Positions 8,446 to 16,790 of a stretch of DNA of 57,025 bases are shown in pieces. The position numbers were made by a program, and so were the translations under genes. Below the pieces are notes generated by a model. The model was not told the origin of the DNA and ran no database searches. It saw only the letters and a list, made by a program, of their open reading frames with translations. Within the stretch, counting starts at the first letter, position 1, and every line of letters starts with the position of its first letter. The stretch spans positions 1 through 57,025 of the forward strand of contig JBLHKS010000018.1 of the NCBI GenBank assembly GCA_047620505.1, written 5' to 3'. This DNA comes from JBLHKS01 sp047620505 (lineage in GTDB: Bacteria > Verrucomicrobiota > Verrucomicrobiia > Verrucomicrobiales > DEV007).

Positions 8446-10335
8446 ATGTCCGAACCCGCGCCCGTTCTCGCCACTTGTCAGGATCTTCAGCTTCGCTACA
8501 GCGCGCAAACCGTGCTCGATAGCGCTTCGTTGACGATTCATACGGGAGATAAACTCGGAATCGTCGGCCGCAACGGCTGTGGGAAATCGAGTTTCCTCAA
8601 AATCCTCGCCAAGGTCGATCAGCCGGATGAAGGCGAGGTCTCCTGGCGCCAGCAGCTGCTGGTTGGCTACCTTCCGCAGGATTTCGAGCTCGATGACGAG
8701 CGATCTGTCGAGGAAAATGTCCGCGACGGGGCCCGCCACATCATGGATTTAATCGAGGAGTTCGAGGGCGGCAAAGGCTCGGATGCCCGCCTGACCGAAG
8801 TCGAAAACAAGATCGAGAGGTTCGACGGCTGGAGCCTCGATGCGCGTGTCGAAACGGCGCTTCGCGAACTGAGCGCGCCCGCTGCAGACCGCCGCGTTGG
8901 CGATTTGTCAGGCGGCGAAAAACGACGCGTCGCGCTGTGCCGAGCGCTCGTGGGACAGCCCGAATTGCTGATTCTCGACGAACCAACGAACCACCTGGAC
9001 GCCGAATCGATCGAGTGGCTCGAATCCTACCTCAAATCCTACCGAGGAGCCTGTATTTTCGTCACGCACGATCGTTATTTTCTCGACCGCGTCGCCAGCC
9101 GAATCGCGGAGCTCGCCACAGGCCGGTTTTTCCCTCATGAAGGCGGTTACCAGGATTATCTTGAGGCCAAAGTCGAGCGCCAGTCGAACGATTCCAACAC
9201 CGAAGCGAAGCGCCAGAGTTTCCTTCGCCGCGAGCTTGGCTGGGTAAAGGCAGGAGTTAAGGCTCGGCGCACGAAAGAGCGCAAACGGCTCGATCGATAT
9301 TGGGAAGTCGCGGACAAAGAGGCTCCCGAGGAAGAACTCGAAGTCGAACTGCTCATTCCGCCGCCCAACAAGCTCGGAAACGTCGTCGTCAATCTCCACA
9401 ACATCGGTAGCGAACGCGGCGGCAAGCGGCTATTCAAGGGCGTCGATCTCGAGTTCGAAGCCGGCACCTGCACTGGCATTATCGGCCGAAACGGAGTGGG
9501 AAAAACCACGCTGTTGAACATCATGATGGGCTTGCTCGATCCGACCGAAGGCACGGTCAAAATCGGCCAGAGAACGGAATTTAATTACGCTGACCAGGCG
9601 CGACTCGCCGTCGATGAATCCAAGTCGATGATCGAAGAGGTCGGAGGCGGCTCGGACTACGTCCAGTTCGGAAATCAGAAGCTCCACATCCGAACTTATC
9701 TCGCTCGATTCCTTTTTAACGACGAAACGGTCCACGCGAAGATCGAAACGCTTTCGGGCGGTGAGAAGAACCGCGTTATGCTCGCGAAACTGCTTCGAAA
9801 AGGTGGAAATTTTCTCGTGCTCGATGAGCCGACTAACGATCTCGACCTCGCTACCTTGCGAGTTGTCGAAGAGGCGATCGATGCGTTCAGCGGCGTGACT
9901 CTGGCCGTAAGCCACGACCGATATTTTCTCGATCGCGTCGCCGACCGGATTATCGCCTTCGAAGGCGACGGCAATATCGTGATTCAGGAGGGAAATTACA
10001 GCTACTACGCCGAGAAGCGGGCGCACCGCCGGAAGGCAGCAGCTGCTCGGCCGGCGAAAGCTGCAAAAACGACGAAATCTGAGCCAAAAGCAGCAAAAGC
10101 CCGAAAACTAAGCTGGAAAGAGGAACGCGAGCTTGAGGGAATCGAGGCGGCGATTCTTGAAGTCGAGGCCAGAGTCGAGGAGATCAACGAGCTGTTCAAC
10201 GATCCGGAATTCTACGTAAAACGAGCAGACGAAGCAGAGCCGCTGGCGGCGGAGCGCGACGGGGCCAAACGGAAGGCCGAAAAGCTCTACAAGCGCTGGG
10301 AAGAGCTGGAAGAAATCAAGGCCGAGGGCGGCTGA
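8446..10335 (+). CDS. uup: ABC-F family ATPase Uup
   Basis: 629 residues with two ATPase domains and no membrane segments, the ABC-F arrangement. Domain 1 has Walker A 'GRNGCGKSS' (residues 41-49), signature 'LSGGEKRRVALCRAL' and 'LLILDEPTNHLD'. Domain 2 has 'GRNGVGKTT', 'LSGGEKNRVMLAKLL' and 'LVLDEPTNDLDLAT'. Between them lies the charged linker characteristic of the family. The last 90 or so residues are a Lys/Ala-rich tether followed by a coiled coil, the C-terminal domain that separates Uup from EttA and resembles a DNA- or ribosome-binding hairpin. Members act on ribosomes; Uup has also been linked to transposon precise excision. The gene is divergent from the ABC ATPase gene. Confidence 0.92.
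   Translation: MSEPAPVLATCQDLQLRYSAQTVLDSASLTIHTGDKLGIVGRNGCGKSSFLKILAKVDQPDEGEVSWRQQLLVGYLPQDFELDDERSVEENVRDGARHIMDLIEEFEGGKGSDARLTEVENKIERFDGWSLDARVETALRELSAPAADRRVGDLSGGEKRRVALCRALVGQPELLILDEPTNHLDAESIEWLESYLKSYRGACIFVTHDRYFLDRVASRIAELATGRFFPHEGGYQDYLEAKVERQSNDSNTEAKRQSFLRRELGWVKAGVKARRTKERKRLDRYWEVADKEAPEEELEVELLIPPPNKLGNVVVNLHNIGSERGGKRLFKGVDLEFEAGTCTGIIGRNGVGKTTLLNIMMGLLDPTEGTVKIGQRTEFNYADQARLAVDESKSMIEEVGGGSDYVQFGNQKLHIRTYLARFLFNDETVHAKIETLSGGEKNRVMLAKLLRKGGNFLVLDEPTNDLDLATLRVVEEAIDAFSGVTLAVSHDRYFLDRVADRIIAFEGDGNIVIQEGNYSYYAEKRAHRRKAAAARPAKAAKTTKSEPKAAKARKLSWKEERELEGIEAAILEVEARVEEINELFNDPEFYVKRADEAEPLAAERDGAKRKAEKLYKRWEELEEIKAEGG
8650..8661. repeat. Iterated palindrome, perfect copy
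   Basis: CAGCAGCTGCTG in uup, read Gln-Gln-Leu-Leu at residues 69-72, within the first ATPase domain; 14-base form with C and G flanks. Confidence 0.9.
10037..10048. repeat. Iterated palindrome, core copy (11/12)
   Basis: CAGCAGCTGCTC in the Ala/Lys-rich tether of uup, read in the poly-Ala frame. Confidence 0.85.
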
Positions 10336-10378
10336 TTTCATTCTCGCCAGGATCGCGATTTTGTGGGACAATTCGCGA

Positions 10379-11245
10379 ATGCAGAGCGGTCTCCAGCGAT
10401 TTGCGCGAAACGCGATTCTCCTAATCGTTGGAGTTCTCGCGGGTGGATTCGGCTGGGAATGGCTCAGGCCGCGACCGGCAGCGCCTTTGGCTGTTGTACC
10501 GAGTTCTGGTTCGATCGCGGACCACAAGATGGAGGTCGATCAGCAAGGCGCGCTCATCGTGGTGACCGCGATTTCGACGATCTCGTTCGTCACCGAATCC
10601 GGCTACGGGCTCCCTGACCAGGAACAGCAAGCGCAGACTCTTGGTTTGATCATCGATGAAACCGGCCGAGTCCTCGTCTCAAACAGCGCAATCGATCTCA
10701 GCGTAGGGATGGTCGGCAATCGCGGCCGGTCCAATGGCAGCGCTGACGAATTCCACACCGTCACCGAAGCCAGATCGGACTTTTCATCGATCCAGCTGAA
10801 TCTCTCGGACGGAGGTCAGTTCGACGCCACTACGATTCTTGTCGATGAAGCGCTCGATTTTCGGATTCTCCAGATCGAGCCCGCTCAGCTGAAGGAGCGC
10901 CAAAATCCGATTCCGACGATCAATTTAGCAAATCGCGCGACGCGCGGAGAGGTCCTGATCAGTCAGCCGGTAGTCGGGCTCGCGCGCACGTCACCGGAAT
11001 TCTCTTACGCTCCCGCGTTTTTCCGAGGCACCGTCACCGAGATCAGCGATCTGGGGCCTTATTTGCCAATTTGGTATGTCACCGACTGCGGAAAGTCCCA
11101 AGGAATCCCGATTTTTGATCTCGATGGCCGATTTATTGGTCTGACGGTCCAGAGAATCGTGGATGGCCAGAGGACAAATCTGCTGGGAACCGTCGACGCC
11201 GAAACTATCTCCGGTCTCGTGGCGATGTCGGACGGCGATGGTTGA
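10379..11245 (+). CDS. HtrA/trypsin-fold protein with degenerate active site
   Basis: 288 residues from ATG 10379 (a TTG at 10361 in the same frame is less likely). A membrane anchor spans about residues 12-32. The rest follows the order of a trypsin-like HtrA domain: 'LGLIIDETGRVLVSNSAID' occupies the place of 'GSGFII..GYIVTNNHVV' so the catalytic His is replaced (residues 101-106). 'ALDFRILQIEP' (Asp160) matches the Asp-Leu-Ala element. 'CGKSQGIPIFDLDGRFIGL' matches the 'GNSGGPL' serine loop with Ser240 retained but the loop altered. I read it as an anchored pseudo-protease or scaffold. There is no PDZ domain. It lies 43 bases after uup and 30 bases before the esterase, possibly in one transcript. 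Confidence 0.6.
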   Translation: MQSGLQRFARNAILLIVGVLAGGFGWEWLRPRPAAPLAVVPSSGSIADHKMEVDQQGALIVVTAISTISFVTESGYGLPDQEQQAQTLGLIIDETGRVLVSNSAIDLSVGMVGNRGRSNGSADEFHTVTEARSDFSSIQLNLSDGGQFDATTILVDEALDFRILQIEPAQLKERQNPIPTINLANRATRGEVLISQPVVGLARTSPEFSYAPAFFRGTVTEISDLGPYLPIWYVTDCGKSQGIPIFDLDGRFIGLTVQRIVDGQRTNLLGTVDAETISGLVAMSDGDG

Positions 11246-11275
11246 CCTCGGCCGATCATCCGCCAGGATCTCCGG

Positions 11276-12046
11276 ATGAAGCTCCTCTCATTCGCCCTCG
11301 CGGCCACATTTCTCGCCTTCTCGGCTAACGCACAGGACTCCGACAAGTCCAAACCCGCTCACCTGTTTATTCTTTCGGGTCAGTCCAACATGGCTGGTAT
11401 GAATCCGAAGGCCGGGTTTGAGCAGGAAGCCACGAAACTCTTCGCGGATGGCGAGGTCGCCTACATTAAAGTGGCCCGAGGAGGCAGGCCGATCCGCGAT
11501 TGGGTCACTGAATGGAACGAAATCGCTACCAAGCACGGAATCGACGCCAAAGCCGCAAGGGGGAAAGGCAAGGAGGACGGCGGCCCGGTTTACTACGAGC
11601 CGATCGTTGAACAATTTCAGCAGCTGCTGGCGAAACACCCGAATCCGGCCTCGGTCACGTTCTGCTGGATGCAGGGCGAGCGCGACGCGAAAGAGAATCT
11701 CAGCGCGGCTTACGCGGATTCGATGAAGCAGCTGATCGCGAACTTGCGGCGCGATCTCAAGCAGCCGGAAATGAAATTCGTGATCGGCCGGCTGAGCGAT
11801 TTTGGCAAGGGCGAAAGCGCGGAGTGGACTGCGGTCAGAGAGGCTCAAGTTGCGGTCGCTAACGACGATCCGCTTGGTTCCTGGGTCGACTGCGATGATC
11901 TGAACAACAAAGAGAAAGACGACCGAAAGTGGGACGATCTCCACTACACGAAAGAGGGTTACACGGTTCTTGGCCAGCGTTACGCGCGTCAGGCCCGGGC
12001 GCTGTTTCTCGGCGAAAAACCGGCTGAAAATGGGCAACCTGAGTAG
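11276..12046 (+). CDS. SGNH-type carbohydrate acetylesterase (DUF303/sialate O-acetylesterase-like)
   Basis: 256 residues with a signal peptide (about residues 1-20, cleaved after Ala-Asn-Ala). The nucleophile motif 'GQSNM' sits at residues 35-39 (Ser37), the block 'WMQGERDA' matches the family's 'WxQGExD' and 'DDLHYT' (Asp220 or Asp221, His223) gives the catalytic acid and base. This order is that of the esterase family that removes acetyl groups from sialic acid or plant and algal polysaccharides. An AGGA lies 6 to 9 bases upstream of the ATG. It fits the sulfatase and sialidase-like genes elsewhere in the window as part of glycan scavenging. Confidence 0.88.
   Translation: MKLLSFALAATFLAFSANAQDSDKSKPAHLFILSGQSNMAGMNPKAGFEQEATKLFADGEVAYIKVARGGRPIRDWVTEWNEIATKHGIDAKAARGKGKEDGGPVYYEPIVEQFQQLLAKHPNPASVTFCWMQGERDAKENLSAAYADSMKQLIANLRRDLKQPEMKFVIGRLSDFGKGESAEWTAVREAQVAVANDDPLGSWVDCDDLNNKEKDDRKWDDLHYTKEGYTVLGQRYARQARALFLGEKPAENGQPE
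11618..11629. repeat. Iterated palindrome, perfect copy
   Basis: CAGCAGCTGCTG in the esterase gene, encoding Gln-Gln-Leu-Leu. Confidence 0.9.
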
Positions 12047-12116
12047 GCTCGAGTGATGTCAGGGCGTGTCTGAATCCGAAAAGATAAAGAAAACTAAAGT
12101 TTTTTAGAATAAAGAT

Positions 12117-12144
12117 TTGCACTGTTCAGGCGATCTGCTAAAAA
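12117..12144 (+). promoter_or_regulatory. Candidate sigma-70 promoter
   Basis: TTGCAC (12117-12122) and TAAAAA (12139-12144) are 16 bases apart. Initiation 6 to 8 bases after the -10 would fall at about 12151, next to the ATG at 12152, implying a leaderless message. Confidence 0.4.
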
Positions 12145-12151
12145 TGTTCTC

Positions 12152-12310
12152 ATGAACAAGCAATCCACTTCTCCAATCCCTCACATCGCAGATCGCATCA
12201 AGTCACTCTTCAAAAGCGCACGCCGCTATCGCCTTCTCCGTGATGAGCGCGCTCGCGGTGCTCGCGTTCTTCCCTGTGAACAGCAGCTTGAGCTCGGTCT
12301 GGAGCTGTAG
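12152..12310 (+). CDS. Possible 52-residue basic protein
   Basis: A 52-codon frame from ATG to TAG. The middle is strongly basic and helical ('FKSARRYRLLRDERARGARV') and the end is acidic and leucine-rich. I recognise no family. Support is limited to a promoter-like sequence ending just upstream and a stem-loop starting 13 bases after the stop; there is no Shine-Dalgarno. It could instead be the 5' part of a structured non-coding RNA spanning the region. Confidence 0.3.
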   Translation: MNKQSTSPIPHIADRIKSLFKSARRYRLLRDERARGARVLPCEQQLELGLEL

Positions 12311-12322
12311 AACCAATTTTTG

Positions 12323-12362
12323 ATTCGGTCAGAACCGTTGTTGGGGCGGACGCTGACCGAAT
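12323..12362. repeat. Perfect 10-bp stem-loop
   Basis: ATTCGGTCAG (12323-12332) pairs perfectly with CTGACCGAAT (12353-12362) around a 20-base loop, immediately after the small open frame. No T-run follows, so it is not a classical terminator. Confidence 0.6.
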
Positions 12363-12423
12363 TGCTGGTGGTGCTGGAATCGAGATTTTTCGACTCTTCT
12401 TCGATCTCCAAAGCCGAAACACA

Positions 12424-12480
12424 CGTCGCCCGTGCTGATGCCGACTAAAAATGGTTGGGCAGGCTGAAGCACGGGCGGCG
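12424..12480. repeat. Stem-loop with 13-bp arms
   Basis: CGTCGCCCGTGCT (12424-12436) pairs with AGCACGGGCGGCG (12468-12480), 12 of 13 positions. It could form in either transcript; for lipA, read from the other strand, it lies just past the stop. Confidence 0.6.
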
Positions 12481-12500
12481 TTATTTTTTAAAAAATAACG
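12479..12500. terminator. 22-base perfect AT-rich palindrome, possible lipA terminator
   Basis: Every base from 12479 to 12500 mirrors its complement: CGTTATT, an A/T centre, then AATAACG. It starts 16 bases past the lipA stop and abuts the GC-rich stem-loop at 12424-12480. Together they may end transcription from both directions; alternatively it is a protein-binding or cruciform site. Confidence 0.45.
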
Positions 12501-12515
12501 TAGACGCGGAGCCGA

Positions 12516-13409
12516 TCAGACGAGTTCTGCGTCCAGCTCAGGCCGGAAATCCGCCGCGTGATACGAACTCCGGACCAGCGGCCCGGAAGCGACGTGGACG
12601 AAGCCTTTCGACTCAGCCACTTCCTTGAATTCGGCGAATTTGTCCGGATGGACGTAATCAACGACCGGAAGGTGCTTTTCTGAGGGTCTGAGGTACTGCC
12701 CCAGAGTCAAAACGGTCACGTCATGCTCGCGAAGATCGTCCATCGCTTGAAAAAGCTCAGGCTCTGACTCGCCGAGGCCCAACATCAGCCCGCTTTTCGT
12801 CGCGACCCGAGGCCACATCGCTTTCGCGCGCTTCAAAACCTCCAACGAACGTCCGTAGCGAGCCCGTGACCTCACCAGAGGAGTCAGACGCTCGACAGTC
12901 TCGAGGTTGTGATTGAAAATCTGCGGCCTGGCGTCCATCACGATCTGGATCGCGTCGTCTTTGCCATTGAAATCGGGAACCAGCACTTCGATCACGATTT
13001 CCGGAACCCGCTCGCGAACTGCCGCGATCGTTTGAGCAAAATGCTCTGCCCCACCATCGGCAATGTCGTCTCGAGCAACCGCGGTGATCACGATGTGGTT
13101 CAAATTCATCCGCGCCGTCGCTTCGGCAACCCGCTGCGGTTCATCGTCTTCAAGCGCGAACGGCTTAGCCGTTTTGACAGCGCAAAAACCGCAAGCCCGC
13201 GTGCAGCGATCGCCCGCAATCATGAAAGTCGCCGTCCCCTGCCCCCAGCACTCCCAGCGATTCGGACACTGCGCTTCTTCGCAGACCGTGTGGAGATTGA
13301 GATCCGAAACGAGCGATTTCGTCGACCAGAAAACCGGATTATTCGGCAACCGGACCTTAATCCAGGGCGGTTTTTTCTTCTGATGGAGCGTGGAATCGAT
13401 TTTGGGCAT
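12516..13409 (-). CDS. lipA: Lipoyl synthase
   Basis: 297 residues from ATG 13409; the frame runs upstream to 13508 but the conserved protein begins with 'MPKIDS'. The radical-SAM enzyme inserts two sulfurs into the octanoyl group on lipoyl domains. The auxiliary-cluster cysteines are at 43, 48 and 54 ('CEEAQCPNRWEC') and the radical-SAM cluster is 'CTRACGFC' (69, 73, 76). The C-terminal 'RSSYHA' provides the serine ligand of the auxiliary cluster. Length is normal. No lipB or dehydrogenase-complex gene is adjacent, so it is a single-gene unit here, with hairpins after its stop. Confidence 0.97.
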   Translation of the reverse strand: MPKIDSTLHQKKKPPWIKVRLPNNPVFWSTKSLVSDLNLHTVCEEAQCPNRWECWGQGTATFMIAGDRCTRACGFCAVKTAKPFALEDDEPQRVAEATARMNLNHIVITAVARDDIADGGAEHFAQTIAAVRERVPEIVIEVLVPDFNGKDDAIQIVMDARPQIFNHNLETVERLTPLVRSRARYGRSLEVLKRAKAMWPRVATKSGLMLGLGESEPELFQAMDDLREHDVTVLTLGQYLRPSEKHLPVVDYVHPDKFAEFKEVAESKGFVHVASGPLVRSSYHAADFRPELDAELV

Positions 13410-13594
13410 CGGAGCGGCGGACCCTAGCAGCAATCCGCGATACGTAAACCGATTCCGCGCTCCGGTCCAAGTGGCTGGATTGCCCAAATTGCCAATTGAT
13501 TCCCTCAACGATTCAATCCTCGAGATTGCGATATCAATTATGAAGCGTTTAATTTCAATTGCCCTGTTTTGCTTAGAACATTGCCAAAAAGTCC

Positions 13595-14080
13595 ATGCCG
13601 TTATTCCGTGATAGTCTCGTCACACTCTTAGAAAAGGCCGAACAAATTATTCCTCAGGCGTGGCTTCCTGAACTTCCACCGGGCGATAACACTTCTGGTA
13701 TGCCCGAGTGGCGAGATTTCGAGACCCAATTATGGGAGGTAGGAGAGGAGATACGATTAATTCTCCTTACCGAAAAGGGACTTCGCCAAGACGAGGAATT
13801 GCAGAATGCTTTTTGCCGGATCGCTTGCAATCGCAACGCCAAGAATGGACGCCAACCGTTTTTCGGATTGCTGGGTTACACTTCTTGTAAACGGCTTGCG
13901 CCATTGATCGCTGAACAGTTAGACGACCATCGTGTTTCAGGTCATGTCATCAGCGCTCTGTTGAAGATGAAGGCCGATGGTTTCGCGCCCGAAATCGCCC
14001 CACTGAAGAATTCAGGGAAAGCGTGGATACGGAAGAAATCAAAGATGTATTGTGAGCGCTACCCTCGTAGGAAATTGTGA
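13595..14080 (+). CDS. Hypothetical protein, possibly HEAT-like
   Basis: 161 residues, soluble, not recognised. The second half ('LAPLIAEQLDDHRVSGHVISALLKMK') has the helix-turn-helix rhythm of a HEAT repeat, and its overall shape recalls small immunity-type proteins. Base composition is more AT-rich than its neighbours'. It is preceded by AT-rich sequence with no clear Shine-Dalgarno. Another short frame (13540-13611, a signal-peptide-like 23 codons) overlaps its start in a different frame. It converges on the SMP-30 gene. Confidence 0.6.
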   Translation: MPLFRDSLVTLLEKAEQIIPQAWLPELPPGDNTSGMPEWRDFETQLWEVGEEIRLILLTEKGLRQDEELQNAFCRIACNRNAKNGRQPFFGLLGYTSCKRLAPLIAEQLDDHRVSGHVISALLKMKADGFAPEIAPLKNSGKAWIRKKSKMYCERYPRRKL

Positions 14081-14101
14081 ATAGGGCATAATAACCTCAC
14101 G

Positions 14102-15124
14102 TCACCAGCCAGCGCCTTGCGTTTTCGTCTTCACGCGGCAGAGATACATGTCGGCTGTGATATAGAGAACGGAGCCGTCATTGCCCCAGGCACAGTTCGC
14201 GGTTTTCTCGAAAGTCTGGATTCGGCCCAACACTTTTGCCTCAGGCGAGACGATCCAGATTCCGCCAGGTCCGCTCGCCCACAAATTGCCGTGTTCGTCT
14301 ACTTTTAGGCCATCGCAGCCGCCTTTGACGTTCGGTTCGCGGCCGCCGGCGGTCGGATCGAAAAACAAGCGGCCTGCGCCGAGCGATCCGTCTTCCTTGA
14401 CCGGGTAAGCCTGCCAGAATGTCGGATCGCTGCCAGAATTGGCGACGTAGAGCGTTTCTTCGTCCGGTGAAAACGCGAGCCCATTCGGTCGATCGAGTTC
14501 CTTGGTCAGCAAAGTCGGTTCGCCGTCTTTGAGCCGGTAGACGCCTTGGAAATCGAGTTCTTTGCGCGGATCGTCGAAGCGTTTCGGCAATCCGAAGGGC
14601 GGATCGGTGAAATAGATCGCACCGCTCGAATGAACCACGAGATCGTTCGGGCTGTTGAGTCGTTTACCTTCGAAGCTGTCCACTAGAGTGATTTTTCCGC
14701 CGTTTGGAGTCAGTTTCGAGATCCGCCGATCGCCGTGTTCGCAGAAAAGCAGGTTTCCGTCCGCATCAAGCCCAAGTCCGTTCGATCCAGGCTCTGGCGC
14801 GTAGTCGACAACGCCGGTGTAGCCGGCTGGCTCCATAAAAATCGACACGCCAACACCTTCTTCCCAGCGCATCACCCGGTTTTTCGGGATATCGCTGAAA
14901 AGCACGTAACCGCCTTCGTTAGCCGACTCATCCGGCACCCAGACCGGGCCTTCGCTCCAGTCAAAGCCAGAGCAAAGCACCTCGATTTCCGCATCATCCG
15001 CCAGCAGCTGCTGGAGCGCGGGATCGAGGCGATGGATCTTCCCGAGAGTCGGAAAGTTGGTCGTGTTTTGACCAACGGCGACCGAGCAAACGGCGACAGC
15101 AAGGGTAGTCAGGAGACGGATCAT
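14102..15124 (-). CDS. SMP-30/gluconolactonase family protein, exported
   Basis: 340 residues with a signal peptide ending near 'SVAVGQN'. A six-bladed beta-propeller is indicated by 'WSEGPVW' (metal-binding Glu), 'NSPNDLVV' (Asn and Asp), 'RPNGLAFSPDEETLYV' and 'GGCDGLKVDEHGNLW' (metal-binding Asp). Family members hydrolyse sugar lactones with a divalent metal. It lies 24 bases downstream of the Nramp-like gene on the same strand, probably in one operon. Periplasmic lactone hydrolysis coupled to sugar oxidation is the likely role; the substrate is unknown. Confidence 0.88.
   Translation of the reverse strand: MIRLLTTLAVAVCSVAVGQNTTNFPTLGKIHRLDPALQQLLADDAEIEVLCSGFDWSEGPVWVPDESANEGGYVLFSDIPKNRVMRWEEGVGVSIFMEPAGYTGVVDYAPEPGSNGLGLDADGNLLFCEHGDRRISKLTPNGGKITLVDSFEGKRLNSPNDLVVHSSGAIYFTDPPFGLPKRFDDPRKELDFQGVYRLKDGEPTLLTKELDRPNGLAFSPDEETLYVANSGSDPTFWQAYPVKEDGSLGAGRLFFDPTAGGREPNVKGGCDGLKVDEHGNLWASGPGGIWIVSPEAKVLGRIQTFEKTANCAWGNDGSVLYITADMYLCRVKTKTQGAGW
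15002..15013. repeat. Iterated palindrome, perfect copy
   Basis: CAGCAGCTGCTG in the SMP-30 gene, 14-base form with C and G flanks; Gln-Gln-Leu-Leu on the minus strand. Confidence 0.9.
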
Positions 15125-15148
15125 CGCAGGTTTTGGCAGAATTCGGGC

Positions 15149-16747
15149 TCAAGAAAACAGGCCTGTAATCGCCGGTGCGATCTTGATTCCGGTGCGAACC
15201 GCGAGGGCAATCGAGACGAGGAGACCGATCCCTGTGACGACCAGCATCCAGGTTGGCGGTTTGTGCTCGCCTTTCCGAGATTGTCGAACGCCGAGGAACA
15301 GCAATCCGCCCATAACTGCCGGACCTCCAAAAATCGTCGAGGCCTGCGCGATCACAATCGCGGTCGTCGGTGGGGCTTTCTGAAGAACGGACCAAATTCC
15401 GACCGCCATCCCAACAAGGAGAGCCGCAGTGGTTGCGTGGAGGACTCCTTTTCCGCGAAGGTTCGACCCAAAGCCCGCGCCATCGGCGAAAACGTGGCCG
15501 CCGATCATCGCGTTAACGAGAAACGAACTCAGCCCGCCCGCGAGAAATCCGAAGCAGAAAATCCAGACGGCTAACGAGCCGAACGTCCGTTTTAATTGCA
15601 CCGACATTTTGTTCGCGTCGCTCAAATCGGCCGAGTAGACTCTTGGCTTGAGGTTCTGTTTCCCGGTAACCTCAGAAACGACTGCAAAGAGCGCCTTTCG
15701 GTCGTCAAAGGTGATTTTCACCGCCTCTTCGCCTTCGCCGAGTTTTTCTTTGCGCTTCAATCGAGCCGCCTGATCGGCCATCTGATCCTGCTTCGTTTTG
15801 AAGGTATCAAAGGCCGCTTCCAGCTTCGCAACACTCGCTGGATCTGCGGCGAGGTCTTCAGATTGCCCCGTCGAATCGAAAGCGCGGATTCCCAGATTTC
15901 CGTCGATTTTTGTCAGCGCAAGGAGGCTCGTTCCCGTTTCAACGGACTCACCGCCAACGCTCAATTCGAAGTCCTTCTTGTAGAAAGTCGCGGCTGAGGT
16001 CAGCAGAACAACCATCGTCAGTCCGACGATCACACACATCCCGAAAATCGAATCCTTGAAGCCCTTCTTAACATCGCTGGGCCCCCAGCCACGTTCCCGA
16101 ACAAGATAACCTTGATAGAACGCTGCGGCTGGAATGAAAGTCGTCGCGAACAACGCCATCAAGGTCATCAACTCGTCCTTGTCGCCAAATGGAGCGAAAT
16201 CCGGAATCAATCCTTTGATCGCTTCAACCATCGATGGCCGAGCGAAAACCAGGTTGATAAGAAACGAGATGACCATCAACCCGATAAACAGCTTCATGAT
16301 CCGCTCGACCTGTTTGTAGAGATTCTTCGACAGATAAAGAATCGCGATGATCACGGCATTGATCCCGAGTAGCGTTAGAATCGTAGCCGTGCTGGAGAAT
16401 TTCTTCCCGATTAGCGGTTCGATTCCGTAGACGATCGCCATGTTGTTGCTCGACTGAAATCCGGCGACGATCAGAAAGAAGGCGATTCCCATCACCAAGC
16501 CTGCCCAACGACCGAGACTGGCGTTCAGCTCGCCGCAGAGGGAACGATCAAGCGTGGCACCGAGGCGCGCAGCCAGCGAGGCGGTCGCGATCAGGAGAAT
16601 CAGGAGGATCACCATCATCCAGATCGGGCTGTAGCCGAACGCGGCGCCGGTCTTCGTGGCGGTGGTGATGCTGCCCGGGCCGAGGACCACGGCGGCCACG
16701 ACGAGCGACGGCCCAACGGACTTAAGGAATGCGAGAGGGTTTTTCAT
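15149..16747 (-). CDS. Nramp-like transporter lacking the canonical metal-binding motifs
   Basis: 532 residues from ATG 16747. About 11 hydrophobic segments are visible. The N-terminal 'LKSVGPSLVVAAVVLGPGS' aligns with Nramp helix 1, but the metal-binding 'DPGN' is replaced by 'GPGS' (residues 23-26). In helix 6 the 'MPH' motif is replaced by 'AAAFYQGY' (around 207-214). A soluble stretch of about 130 residues (about 256-385), charged and helical in part, is inserted between helices 7 and 8, where typical members have a short loop. Substrate is therefore uncertain: not necessarily manganese or iron. It follows the two lipoprotein genes and precedes the SMP-30 gene on the same strand. Confidence 0.75.
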   Translation of the reverse strand: MKNPLAFLKSVGPSLVVAAVVLGPGSITTATKTGAAFGYSPIWMMVILLILLIATASLAARLGATLDRSLCGELNASLGRWAGLVMGIAFFLIVAGFQSSNNMAIVYGIEPLIGKKFSSTATILTLLGINAVIIAILYLSKNLYKQVERIMKLFIGLMVISFLINLVFARPSMVEAIKGLIPDFAPFGDKDELMTLMALFATTFIPAAAFYQGYLVRERGWGPSDVKKGFKDSIFGMCVIVGLTMVVLLTSAATFYKKDFELSVGGESVETGTSLLALTKIDGNLGIRAFDSTGQSEDLAADPASVAKLEAAFDTFKTKQDQMADQAARLKRKEKLGEGEEAVKITFDDRKALFAVVSEVTGKQNLKPRVYSADLSDANKMSVQLKRTFGSLAVWIFCFGFLAGGLSSFLVNAMIGGHVFADGAGFGSNLRGKGVLHATTAALLVGMAVGIWSVLQKAPPTTAIVIAQASTIFGGPAVMGGLLFLGVRQSRKGEHKPPTWMLVVTGIGLLVSIALAVRTGIKIAPAITGLFS

Positions 16748-16758
16748 TGGAGCGAGGC

Positions 16759-16770
16759 TAGCAGCTGCTG
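16759..16770. repeat. Iterated palindrome, core copy (11/12), intergenic
   Basis: TAGCAGCTGCTG, 12 bases upstream of the Nramp-like start codon, in the 43-base gap after the NTF2-like gene. Confidence 0.85.
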
Positions 16771-16790
16771 GCGGTGCGCCCAAGAAAAAA

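Larger units (their letters stand above)
12047..12515. other. 469-base structured intergenic region
   Basis: The only gap longer than 300 bases. In order it holds an AT-rich stretch, a promoter-like sequence, a 52-codon open frame, two stem-loops and a perfect AT-rich palindrome next to the lipA stop codon. These are listed separately. No tRNA, rRNA or known small RNA was recognised. Confidence 0.6.

Noticed and set aside
13540..13611. 23-codon signal-peptide-like frame
   Set aside because: It overlaps the start of the 13595 gene in another frame, has no mature part, and no ribosome-binding site is visible.
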